Part shown: positions 49,548-58,000 of the stretch, piece by piece
How the letters are laid out: each line of letters starts with the position of its first letter
Numbering within the stretch: the stretch's first letter is position 1
Assembly (NCBI GenBank): GCA_964559175.1
Contig: CAZLGT010000016.1
Span: forward strand, 17,875 to 81,874
DNA length: 64,000 nt
Direction of reading: 5' to 3'
From: Mariniphaga sp964559175
Lineage (GTDB): Bacteria > Bacteroidota > Bacteroidia > Bacteroidales > Prolixibacteraceae
The notes under the pieces: model-generated
Databases searched by the model: none
Told to the model about the DNA's origin: nothing
Seen by the model: only the letters and a program-made list of their open reading frames with translations
Program-made: the position numbers and the translations under genes

Positions 49548-52500
49548 TTAAAATCCTTGATACATTTCCAGAATAATTGCATCTTCAGGGTTATTAGGAT
49601 CTAAAGCACCACCTAAATATTTGGCTTGTGAGTACGGAATAAAACCAATTATAAAAGGTAAATCAGCATAATCTCCTGGATCCATTTTCCTAATGATATG
49701 ATCAGAAATTATACCCTTTATTAACCCTTTTCCGATATTACTAATACTTAAACTACCTCTGAAAAATCCTTTTGCATATGAAAATCCTTTCCCAATTGAG
49801 TGTTTAATTGTTAAAGTACCGGCTCTAACAGTTTCTTTAATTACTTCTTCAGATATTTTTTTAAAAATCTTTCCTGTAGGATCAATTAATACAAATGGAT
49901 TATTATTGCTATAAACATATAAATTTGCAAACCACACAGGATCCTCTGAAACAAACCTTCCTAAAGAGGGTTTATAAAATCGGGCCCTCATAAAGTACAA
50001 ATCTTCATTTTCGTACATTACCCCGTACTTACCTACGTAGCGGAAAGCATTAAAGTCGGCTTCAAGCGAATTGCTTACATTCCCAAATTCATCGTATGTG
50101 TATTGGTGGGTAAGGTTTTGGGCATGGTCGGTAATGGCAATGGTGCTTCCCCGAATATCGGTATGGTAATATTGTATTGTATTATCCGAAGCCTTTATGC
50201 GGTAAAGAAGTCCATTTCCATGAATGTAATAGTAAAGCGGCTGGTTCAATGCATCGGTTTCCATTAAAATATTCTCCATGCTTCCGTTTACATTCAAAAC
50301 ATAGCGTGTAGTTACCCCGCCGCGTGTTGCCTGCCTTCGGTAGCCCATTCCATCGTACTGGTAACTGGCGTTGAAGGCCCCGCTAACACCGGTAAGCCTG
50401 TCTTCGGCACTAAAGGTAAAGTTTGAGATAAGTCCATTGTCATTCTGTGAAGTCATGTTCCCGTTAAGGTCGTGGGAAAAGGTGATGTCCCCAGCCCTTT
50501 CAATACGGTTTGCCTGGTTATAACTATAGGTAATATTTGCAGCATCAGGAACGGGTGAGGACAAAGGTTCGGTAACTGTTACCTCGATATGGTTGCCAAC
50601 ACCATCGAGTACAAAGGTGTAAGAGCTTATAATAGAATTGTCTGATTTTTTATTGGCTAACCCAATTAACCTGCCGGCAGCATCGTAGGTATATTCTGAA
50701 TAAGTACCGTTGGGATTGTTTACCCTCGATAAACTCCCGTCGAGGTTGTAAAGGTATTGGGTAGAATTGCCCAGCCAATCCAGCACGGTATTTATCCTTC
50801 CATCGTCATAATAAGTATAATCTACGCTTTTACCACCTGGATAACCCACTTTGATAATGTTATTTGCATTATCGTAATTATACGCGACTGTATTGCCAAA
50901 ATAGTCGGTATGCGATGTCAAACGGTTAAGCTGGTCGTAATTAAAAGTTAAATTGCCGCTATTGTCCGAAAGTTGTGTCAGTAAATCGTTGTAGTTATAA
51001 GTAAAACTCCGGTTTATGGAGGGTGCAGAAAGGCTTTGCAACCGGTTTCCTACATCGTATTCAAAAGTAAATATATGGTTGTTCCTGGTGGTTTTTGTGT
51101 TAAGCAAGCCATTGTCGAAATAAGTAAACGTTGTATTGTTTCCCAACTGGTCGCTTATTAAGTTTAAGAGACCAGTTGGTGGTTGATAAACCATCGACGT
51201 TTTGTTGTTTTTAGCATCTTCAATATCGGTGAGCCGTCCTAAGTCATCGTAATAATAAGATGTTTTGTGATTCATCGGATCGGAAGTGTCATTGAGCAAA
51301 TCATCAATGGTGTAATTATACAATGTTGTATGGTTATTGGCATCCTTAATGCATTTTAACCTGCTAGCTGCATCGTAAGTACAGGTTGTTGTATTCCCAA
51401 TATTATCGGCAATTGTTTTAACATTGTTATAAGTATCGTAGGTGTAATAAGTTGTTCGGTCTAAAGGATAAATTATTGATTGCACATTCCCGTTTTCAAA
51501 GTAATTGATAGTTGTTGTAATCGAAGAAGACTGGCCAAATGGGGATTGGATGGCAGCAAGCTTTCCATTGTTGTATGTAAACGTGCTTGTCTTATCCAAA
51601 GGGTTCTTATAACTTATTAAATCGTTCGTACTGTTCCATGTGTATGTATGGGTAACATTTAGCGGTTTATTAATGATTTCAGGATTGCCTCTGTTATCGT
51701 ATTGTACAGTTGTAATATATCCCATACCATCGGTAATTTTTGTAGGCTTAGTCAGGTTGTTATTGTCGGAATACTCATATTTTACATCCCCGGCTGCTGT
51801 CAATAATTCAGTTATATTTCCAATGCTGTTATATTTTATATCTGTTACAACATTCATTTCATCTGTAATGCTCACTTGGCCTGTCGTGGGAAGACTCACT
51901 GATGTTACCTTGCTCAGATTATCGGAAACAAAATTTTGGCTGGTTAAACGTTTACTGCCAACATCGTATGTATTGGTAATTTTTGTTCCATCGGGATAAG
52001 TAATTTCGGTTAGGAAATGGTCGAATGGATAATTTTCATCGTATTTATAAAAAGTCGATTTACCTGCAACATCTCTAAATTCAATTAAGTTTCGTTGGTT
52101 GTCATAAATATATTCCACAGTTCGGTTCAATGCCAGTGAATCTTTTACATACCTAATTAGACCATACTTGTCGGTGTCCGAAGAGGGGTAATAGGTAAAA
52201 GAAATGAACCGGTTTGCAGGGCTTTTCACATGCTTCAGCCACCCGTTTGAATTATATTCCAAAGTGATCGTATTCCCATGCCTGTCGGAAATTGAAGTTA
52301 ACCAATACGTATTGTTGATGTTATTAACCCCCAGCTTTTGAAAAGTAAAAATTGACTGATCCTTTTTGCGTATTCTGTATGTATTTGGGTCAATGTAGGC
52401 AAGTGTATCATAAATACCGGGTGTAATGTATGATGAAGTCTTTAAATTATACAAATGAACTTCATCGCCCCATAAGATAAAAATTGTACTGTCGGTTTTT

Positions 52501-54752
52501 TGTAAAGATATGTTATAACTATGGTTCCGGCCAACCCCTAATGGTTCGGATGATTGAAGCAATCGGACTGAATTTGAATTGTAGGAATGACCGTAATTTA
52601 ATGCGACATTACCTTCGGGCAAAGAAAAAATACTTTTGCTGCTGTTTCCAAAATTCCCGTTAAACGGATTGATTCCATTTCCGGCAACTACACTGCCTGG
52701 CAGCCAGGTCATGGTTGAATTCTCCCCTGTTGCCGAAACATAACATATTGAGCCAATATCCTGATAACCAAACAAGGAAATTGAATTGTTCTTCTCAATT
52801 TCACTCACCGTATAGAAGTTGTCACGGCGTGTATTGGGAATATCGAGAAAGGTATGGTAAAATGAAGTCAAGCCAACACCGGATGATTTAAAACCATAAC
52901 CAATTATACCTTCATATATCCAACCTTGAATAATCCGGTTGTCTCTGTCGGTGTCATCAGAAGTATAATAATGACACCTCATCTTTATAATATCTTCGTT
53001 GTGCTGATAAAACCTGTAAATTGGAACTAATTCATTGCTTGGTCCTACTTCAAATGGGAAAAGAGCCACAAAGCCTTCTGTTCCTTCAAAACGGTAACTG
53101 CTGTCAATGGCAGTTTGGAGGTGTGATTGTGATGAACAATAAAAATGATCCACTACATCGGGATGAAACGCCCTGTAAAAAGGTACCCATTGAGGTGATG
53201 CATCCGGCTCGGGTGTGTATATAAAAGTTCCTGTTGTTGATTCTGCCAGAGTGTTTCCTTCCGCATCTTTTGCTATTACTTTCCAATAAAAATTGTGTCC
53301 GGGTGGCAACCAATTGCCTGAAATTGTGTAGCTTGTTGAAGTGATTTCATTAATATTTTGTGGGGAAATTTCGGGCGACCCCAAACCTGAATTATTATCA
53401 ACAAATAATTCATACCGTACAGCCCCGGATATTAAACTCCATGAAAAATTTACTTCTTTGCTGTTGATTTGTTGAGTTGATGAAGGTGTTAATAATTCAA
53501 TGTTCTGCTCTTCTGATATATAGAAAGACCAGGCAGGAGATGGCCCATATTCTCCCCACCCTCCAATATCATCAGGATAAATTGAAGCAACCTGCCAATA
53601 ATAAGTTTGTCCCGGATTAAAATCTATTACAGGTATTGAAATCGTTGTTGCTCCATATTCTGCTTCAAAAGGGCTTCCGGCAATATGAGAAATCATATTC
53701 TGATCAGTACAAATTTTAACTCTGTATCTACCTGCACCAGAAACATGATTCCATTGAAATTCTATTTGAGAAGTAATTGATATTTCACCATTTGGGGCAA
53801 TGAGAGAAGGTGGTGGCGGAGAAGTCTGGATAGTAAACATCCGGGCACTTGACCAGTTACTCCAACTGACATTAACTCCATAAGTTCGTACTCTCCAGTA
53901 ATATGTTCCATCTGACATCGCACTTGGTGTCCAGTTAAAACTATTACAATTGGTATTTTCCCTTACGATGTTCGTAAAGCTTGAATTCGTGCTTATTTGT
54001 ACATGAAAATAGCTTGCATTATCTGCTGTCCATGCCAGGTCCGGAGTATTATCATTCAATGTAACTCCATTGGGAGGATATGTTAATGTGGGAACACTGG
54101 GCGCCTGAATTGTCTCTATGGTAAAATAACAATAATTTGACCAACTGCTCCAACTGCCATTAACTCCAAAAGTTCTTACTCTCCAGTAATAGGTTCCTTC
54201 TGACATCACACTTGGAGTCCAGTTAAAACTATTACAATTGGTATTTTCCCTTACGATGTTCGTAAAGCTTGAATTTGTGCTTAATTGTACATGAAAATAG
54301 CTTGCATTGTCTGCTGTCCAGGCCAGGTCTGGAGTATCATCATTCAATGTAACTCCATTAGATGGATAGGTCAAAACTGGAATTGATGGTGGAGGAACAG
54401 GTGATGTAACTGAAAAATAATTTGAAAAATTATAAATATTTGTATTTGACCTTTGTACTGCTTTTATTCGATAATCACTGCCAATTTCCCACCCAGTAGT
54501 GTTCAGTTCGACCAAACATTCTCCGGAACAACTGCCAGGTGCATTTGCCCAGACATCAGCTGTTTTTATTGATCCCTTCCACAATTCTAAGTTAATATTA
54601 CTTGAAAATCCATCCCAATAGGCATATGTACTTTCTCCTAATGTCACTGTAACAGGAGTTACATAAACAGATTGCGCGTTTGAAAACAATACCCAAACTA
54701 AACCCAAAACCGTTAGCATGTAAAATTTTATATTATCAAATGAATTTTTCAT
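49548..54752 (-). CDS. giant secreted RHS/YD-repeat protein with fibronectin-like and DUF5648-like domains
   Basis: A 1734-residue protein with a signal peptide (ending Phe-Ser-Asn-Ala-Gln). Order: N-terminal Ig-like region (to about 115), two nearly identical Fn3-like units (about 120-312), two more Ig/Fn3-like domains (to about 515), a DUF5648-like region (about 520-690, repeated His-Phe-Tyr and Tyr-Arg-Phe-Tyr motifs), many YD repeats (about 820-1540), and the RHS core end (Tyr-Asp-Glu-Phe-Gly-Asn; Phe-Met-Arg-Ala-Arg-Phe-Tyr-Lys-Pro-Ser-Leu-Gly-Arg-Phe-Val-Ser-Glu-Asp-Pro). The last 107 residues after Asp-Pro-Thr-Gly-Lys are a variable tip I do not recognise. No sorting domain. AT-rich against its neighbours, suggesting transfer. 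Confidence 0.88.
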   Translation of the reverse strand: MKNSFDNIKFYMLTVLGLVWVLFSNAQSVYVTPVTVTLGESTYAYWDGFSSNINLELWKGSIKTADVWANAPGSCSGECLVELNTTGWEIGSDYRIKAVQRSNTNIYNFSNYFSVTSPVPPPSIPVLTYPSNGVTLNDDTPDLAWTADNASYFHVQLSTNSSFTNIVRENTNCNSFNWTPSVMSEGTYYWRVRTFGVNGSWSSWSNYCYFTIETIQAPSVPTLTYPPNGVTLNDNTPDLAWTADNASYFHVQISTNSSFTNIVRENTNCNSFNWTPSAMSDGTYYWRVRTYGVNVSWSNWSSARMFTIQTSPPPPSLIAPNGEISITSQIEFQWNHVSGAGRYRVKICTDQNMISHIAGSPFEAEYGATTISIPVIDFNPGQTYYWQVASIYPDDIGGWGEYGPSPAWSFYISEEQNIELLTPSSTQQINSKEVNFSWSLISGAVRYELFVDNNSGLGSPEISPQNINEITSTSYTISGNWLPPGHNFYWKVIAKDAEGNTLAESTTGTFIYTPEPDASPQWVPFYRAFHPDVVDHFYCSSQSHLQTAIDSSYRFEGTEGFVALFPFEVGPSNELVPIYRFYQHNEDIIKMRCHYYTSDDTDRDNRIIQGWIYEGIIGYGFKSSGVGLTSFYHTFLDIPNTRRDNFYTVSEIEKNNSISLFGYQDIGSICYVSATGENSTMTWLPGSVVAGNGINPFNGNFGNSSKSIFSLPEGNVALNYGHSYNSNSVRLLQSSEPLGVGRNHSYNISLQKTDSTIFILWGDEVHLYNLKTSSYITPGIYDTLAYIDPNTYRIRKKDQSIFTFQKLGVNNINNTYWLTSISDRHGNTITLEYNSNGWLKHVKSPANRFISFTYYPSSDTDKYGLIRYVKDSLALNRTVEYIYDNQRNLIEFRDVAGKSTFYKYDENYPFDHFLTEITYPDGTKITNTYDVGSKRLTSQNFVSDNLSKVTSVSLPTTGQVSITDEMNVVTDIKYNSIGNITELLTAAGDVKYEYSDNNNLTKPTKITDGMGYITTVQYDNRGNPEIINKPLNVTHTYTWNSTNDLISYKNPLDKTSTFTYNNGKLAAIQSPFGQSSSITTTINYFENGNVQSIIYPLDRTTYYTYDTYNNVKTIADNIGNTTTCTYDAASRLKCIKDANNHTTLYNYTIDDLLNDTSDPMNHKTSYYYDDLGRLTDIEDAKNNKTSMVYQPPTGLLNLISDQLGNNTTFTYFDNGLLNTKTTRNNHIFTFEYDVGNRLQSLSAPSINRSFTYNYNDLLTQLSDNSGNLTFNYDQLNRLTSHTDYFGNTVAYNYDNANNIIKVGYPGGKSVDYTYYDDGRINTVLDWLGNSTQYLYNLDGSLSRVNNPNGTYSEYTYDAAGRLIGLANKKSDNSIISSYTFVLDGVGNHIEVTVTEPLSSPVPDAANITYSYNQANRIERAGDITFSHDLNGNMTSQNDNGLISNFTFSAEDRLTGVSGAFNASYQYDGMGYRRQATRGGVTTRYVLNVNGSMENILMETDALNQPLYYYIHGNGLLYRIKASDNTIQYYHTDIRGSTIAITDHAQNLTHQYTYDEFGNVSNSLEADFNAFRYVGKYGVMYENEDLYFMRARFYKPSLGRFVSEDPVWFANLYVYSNNNPFVLIDPTGKIFKKISEEVIKETVRAGTLTIKHSIGKGFSYAKGFFRGSLSISNIGKGLIKGIISDHIIRKMDPGDYADLPFIIGFIPYSQAKYLGGALDPNNPEDAIILEMYQGF
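53865..54378 (-). repeat. tandem duplication of a 288-bp Fn3-like unit within the RHS gene
   Basis: The segment around 53865-54090 recurs at 54153-54378 with an exact 288-bp (96-codon) offset and only scattered changes; long runs are identical at DNA level. This points to a recent in-frame duplication. Confidence 0.85.
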
Positions 54753-55032
54753 ATATAGACATTTTTCTATTGTGCTGAATAAGAACTTCTAATAAAACTG
54801 AAAATACTTTTCTAATCTGGTTTCTCTCTTTTCTCCAACTAAAAAAATATATCAATTCTATTTCACCTGCATAGTTGTTATGGCTACGGATAATAAAAGC
54901 AGCATCACTTATATAATCAGTTTACGATAGTATTCCGACGACTCTACTTTTTCAAACTCATGTTCTATAAAAGTAGAAAATAATATTTTACCTGCAACTC
55001 AATTAAAAAAAAATTCTGTAAAATAATACCCG

Positions 55033-56061
55033 CTAAACAATATGCCTGTTCACTTTACTCACCCTCAAAACAGGATTTTCCGGTGAATAACCCGTATCGG
55101 CCAGTTGCAGTCCGCTGGCAATGAGGCCGGCGGCAAATGCCCGCTCCACAGCGTGTGCCAGGGTGCCGTCGGTTTGGCCGGCCTCGGGTTCGAAATCATT
55201 TTCTGAGAGATGGAGATTTACAATGGGCTGCAACACCTCCCGGCGGGCATAAAACATAGAACCGGCCACAAAATTCAGATCACGTAACTGGTTCTGTTTT
55301 AATCCCATTTGTTTGCAGAGTTGCTGAACCCTAGCCCCATTGGCGGCGTAATACAAACTCATGGGCAGGATATTTCCTGCGGGGCCTATCATCCCAATGG
55401 CGGGGTTTGACTGGAAAATGTGCAGGGCATTTTTCACTTTGCCTTTCCCGATGAGGTTTGAAAACAGTTGATTCCGCCAGTGTTCCTTCCGGTTCAGGTG
55501 GTTGGAGCCTTTGGTGTGAAGTTTCAGGATGATTTCGTGACCGTCGGCAAACACCGATGGCAGTATCTTTAAAAACGGAAGGATATCTCTGCCGCGGTTG
55601 GCAGTTTCCAAATAAGTCACCGACTGAAACCGGGACAGGTCTTTCTTGTGCCTGACCTCCTCCAAAACCTGTTTTGTACCGGTAAGGTAAAGCGAAAGGG
55701 CCACGTCCGGGTTCTGACCGAGCAAACCGGCTATTTCCTTAAAAATTTCCGGATAAAAAACATGAACAACCACCGCCAGGCTGAGTTCTTTCTCTGGCAA
55801 CACAACGGGTTCAGCGGGATGTTCCAGTTGAATGGTCCGGGATTTTTGCAGCGCCCTTTCCCAACAGGCCCGATGCCATATTTTCCGGTTTGCCGGTTGA
55901 AATACCCGGCTGTTTTTCCAGTTCTGGTAAATTTCCCAATTCCTGAACAGAAAAGGAAGTGAAGTGAAAAGGTATGATTTTACCCATTCCTTTACCGGGC
56001 GGCTTACCGGAAAAACCTTCCAGAGGTTATCGAAGTTATGTTGCCTGTATTTTTGCTGCAC
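55033..56061 (-). CDS. RgpF-like rhamnan synthesis F family protein
   Basis: A 342-residue soluble protein. The N-terminal 90 residues are basic and aromatic; from about 93 (Leu-Ala-Val-Val-Val-His-Val-Phe-Tyr-Pro-Glu) the sequence follows the rhamnan synthesis F domain, with Asn-Arg-Gly-Arg-Asp-Ile-Leu-Pro-Phe-Leu, Ile-Leu-Lys-Leu-His-Thr-Lys-Gly-Ser and Phe-Val-Ala-Gly-Ser-Met-Phe-Tyr-Ala-Arg. Members are glycosyltransferases of rhamnose-glucose or O-antigen polymers. It starts 19 bp after the APS kinase gene on the same strand, so the two are probably expressed together. Confidence 0.85.
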   Translation of the reverse strand: MQQKYRQHNFDNLWKVFPVSRPVKEWVKSYLFTSLPFLFRNWEIYQNWKNSRVFQPANRKIWHRACWERALQKSRTIQLEHPAEPVVLPEKELSLAVVVHVFYPEIFKEIAGLLGQNPDVALSLYLTGTKQVLEEVRHKKDLSRFQSVTYLETANRGRDILPFLKILPSVFADGHEIILKLHTKGSNHLNRKEHWRNQLFSNLIGKGKVKNALHIFQSNPAIGMIGPAGNILPMSLYYAANGARVQQLCKQMGLKQNQLRDLNFVAGSMFYARREVLQPIVNLHLSENDFEPEAGQTDGTLAHAVERAFAAGLIASGLQLADTGYSPENPVLRVSKVNRHIV

Positions 56062-56080
56062 GCTAAATCGGGTTCATTTT

Positions 56081-56689
56081 TTATTCCAGCGGATTGAATA
56101 TCAGTTCAGGAAGAATTTTTTGTACCATGCGGTCTGTTGTCTCCTCCAGGTTGGGACTGGTATTGTCCACAACCAGAAACGGGTTGACGGGAGCTTCAAA
56201 AGGGGCCGAAATGCCGGTAAAGTTTTTTATTTCGCCGGTCCTGGCTTTTTTGTACAGCCCTTTGTGGTCGCGTTGTTCGCAAACTTCCAGCGGCGTATCG
56301 ATGTAAATTTCCAGAAAATCATCTTCGCCGATAATGCTTTTAGCCATTTCCCTCATTTCGCTGGTGGGGCTTATAAACGCACAAATAAGAATGATGCCGC
56401 AGTTCATAAAGAGTTTGGACACTTCGGCAATGCGCCGGATGTTTTCCATACGGTCATCTTCGGTAAAGCGCAGGTTTTTGTTTATGCCCGAGCGGACGTT
56501 GTCTCCGTCGAGAATCTGGCAAAAGTAGTTGAGTCCGAACAACCGCTTTTCGAGCAGGCTGGCAAGGGTAGTTTTCCCCGAGCCCGAAAGACCGGTTAAC
56601 CAGATGACCTTTGCTCGCTGCTTCAGAAAGATTTCTTTTGCGCGGCGATCTTTAATCTTATCAAATGTTGTGTAAATGTCGTTTGCCAT
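56081..56689 (-). CDS. cysC: adenylyl-sulfate (APS) kinase
   Basis: A 202-residue enzyme making PAPS from APS and ATP. Walker A is Gly-Leu-Ser-Gly-Ser-Gly-Lys-Thr-Thr (33-41), then Asp-Gly-Asp-Asn-Val-Arg (61-66), Phe-Thr-Glu-Asp-Asp-Arg-x-Glu-Asn-Ile-Arg-Arg, Cys-Ala-Phe-Ile-Ser-Pro, and Glu-Val-Cys-Glu-Gln-Arg-Asp-x-Lys-Gly-Leu-Tyr-Lys-Lys-Ala-Arg. Complete. No cysD, cysN or PAPS reductase lies nearby; instead it is between an RgpF-like gene and a cysQ gene within a polysaccharide locus, which suggests PAPS supply for glycan sulfation rather than assimilation (inference). Confidence 0.94.
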   Translation of the reverse strand: MANDIYTTFDKIKDRRAKEIFLKQRAKVIWLTGLSGSGKTTLASLLEKRLFGLNYFCQILDGDNVRSGINKNLRFTEDDRMENIRRIAEVSKLFMNCGIILICAFISPTSEMREMAKSIIGEDDFLEIYIDTPLEVCEQRDHKGLYKKARTGEIKNFTGISAPFEAPVNPFLVVDNTSPNLEETTDRMVQKILPELIFNPLE

Positions 56690-57133
56690 GCTGTGTTGTT
56701 TATTTTTAATGTTCAGCTTTTTTAAACTGAATTTTTATTGGACGATGAACTCAATATCCCAAAAAACTCTTCAAATATAAACTATTGTTGAAAAATTAGC
56801 CCAAAGTCTGCACAGGAATCGGAGTTCAGAGTTCACCTAGTGAAATAATGCGAAGCATTAAATCGAAGATTTATTTCACAGGGTAAAGTTCAAAGTTTAA
56901 AGTTCAAAGTTCAAAGTGTGTCACATTGCCAACTGCTTTTTGCCAATTTTCATCTTTCCCTCTGCTCTCCACCTTCTGCCCTCTGCCCTCTGGCCTTTGC
57001 TCTTTGTCCCCGGTGAAATTTGCTCCTAACGTCGCATTTCACGGTTTACCCTGTGAAATTACGCAGTAAAATTTCAACATGGGGGCAAGCCTTTGCCCTT
57101 TGCCCCATGCTCTCTGCCCCCTGCCCTGAAGCA
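56690..57133. repeat. compound repeat island between cysC and cysQ
   Basis: No gene is seen in this 444 bp. At 56840-56879 is a foldable element: outer GTGAAA/TTTCAC, inner TAATGC-GAA-GCATTA and AATC-GAA-GATT. Two simpler hairpins follow at 57013-57042 (GTGAAAT/ATTTCAC) and 57054-57076 (TGAAATT/AATTTCA). ATTTCACAGGGTAAA (56873-56887) and its exact inverse (57045-57059) form 15-bp inverted repeats. Between and after them are AAAGTTC-type and pyrimidine-rich CTCTGCCC-type runs. Confidence 0.75.
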
Positions 57134-57970
57134 TCAGCGAACGATAAAAAAAGGGTTCAGCAGGTTTTCCTTGTTATACGTAAGCTGCCCCGAAAAACCG
57201 GTGAGCCACACTTTTTTGCCTGCCGCATTTGCAATGGCATGTCCGGCAGCCGTATCCCATTCCATGGTAGGCGCAAAACGCGGGTATTCATGTGCCACTC
57301 CTTCGGCCACCAGGCAAATTTTTAAAGAGCTTCCCGCCGAAATCAAACGGATTTCGCCATGTTCCTTTATTTTTTCATCGATATATTTTTGCGTTTCAAC
57401 ACTCTTGTGCGACCGGCTTCCTGTTATGGTATAAATATGGGGAGGAACGACAGCAGGCAGTTTATGGTTTGTGTTTACCATTTCGGAATACGTTACCCTT
57501 TCCTGCCTTATTCCGGAAACTTTCCAGGCGCCGCACTCACCAATCTCTTTATCTAAGCTACTGTTTTTCAAACCCCTGATGTCGATCAACACACCCACAT
57601 ACAACACCTGTGTTACGGGCACGTAAATGACCCCGGCAATGGGTTTGCCGCAATGAACCAGGGCAATGTTCACCGTAAATTCGCCGTTTCGTTTGATAAA
57701 TTCTTTGGTGCCATCCAGCGGATCGACCAGCCAGAACGTTTTCCATTTCCTGCGGATTTCATACGAAATGGATTTTCCTTCCTCACTCAGCACCGGCCAT
57801 TCTGTTTTCTCCAGATGTTGCATAATCATCCGGTGGCTCGTTTTGTCGGCGATGGTTAAGGGCGAATGGTCGGCTTTATATTCTGTGGCCAGACCGGCTG
57901 CCGGATCATTGTAGATTTTGAGAATCTCCTGACCGGCAACAACAGCAGCCGTTATGGCAGTATTTATCAT
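57134..57970 (-). CDS. cysQ: 3'(2'),5'-bisphosphate nucleotidase
   Basis: A 278-residue inositol-monophosphatase-fold enzyme that removes phosphate from PAP, the by-product of sulfotransferases, and from PAPS. Metal site motifs: Trp-Pro-Val-Leu-Ser-Glu-Glu-Gly, Trp-Leu-Val-Asp-Pro-Leu-Asp-Gly-Thr-Lys-Glu-Phe, Gly-Glu-Phe-Thr-Val-Asn-Ile-Ala-Leu, and Glu-Trp-Asp-Thr-Ala-Ala-Gly-His-Ala near the C-terminus. Complete. With cysC downstream it makes a PAPS production and PAP recycling pair. It starts 30 bp after the GT2 gene on the same strand; the repeat island separates it from cysC. Confidence 0.93.
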   Translation of the reverse strand: MINTAITAAVVAGQEILKIYNDPAAGLATEYKADHSPLTIADKTSHRMIMQHLEKTEWPVLSEEGKSISYEIRRKWKTFWLVDPLDGTKEFIKRNGEFTVNIALVHCGKPIAGVIYVPVTQVLYVGVLIDIRGLKNSSLDKEIGECGAWKVSGIRQERVTYSEMVNTNHKLPAVVPPHIYTITGSRSHKSVETQKYIDEKIKEHGEIRLISAGSSLKICLVAEGVAHEYPRFAPTMEWDTAAGHAIANAAGKKVWLTGFSGQLTYNKENLLNPFFIVR

Positions 57971-58000
57971 GGTTTTGTTTTATTCATTGTGTCCTTCATT

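Noticed and set aside
49548..49875. RHS C-terminal tip called as a toxin with an immunity gene
   Set aside because: No known toxin motif could be seen in the 107-residue tip and the next gene is a large secreted protein, not an immunity-like gene.
56081..57970. Assimilatory sulfate reduction operon
   Set aside because: Only cysC and cysQ are present; no sulfurylase, PAPS reductase or sulfite reductase nearby, and the neighbours are glycosyltransferases.
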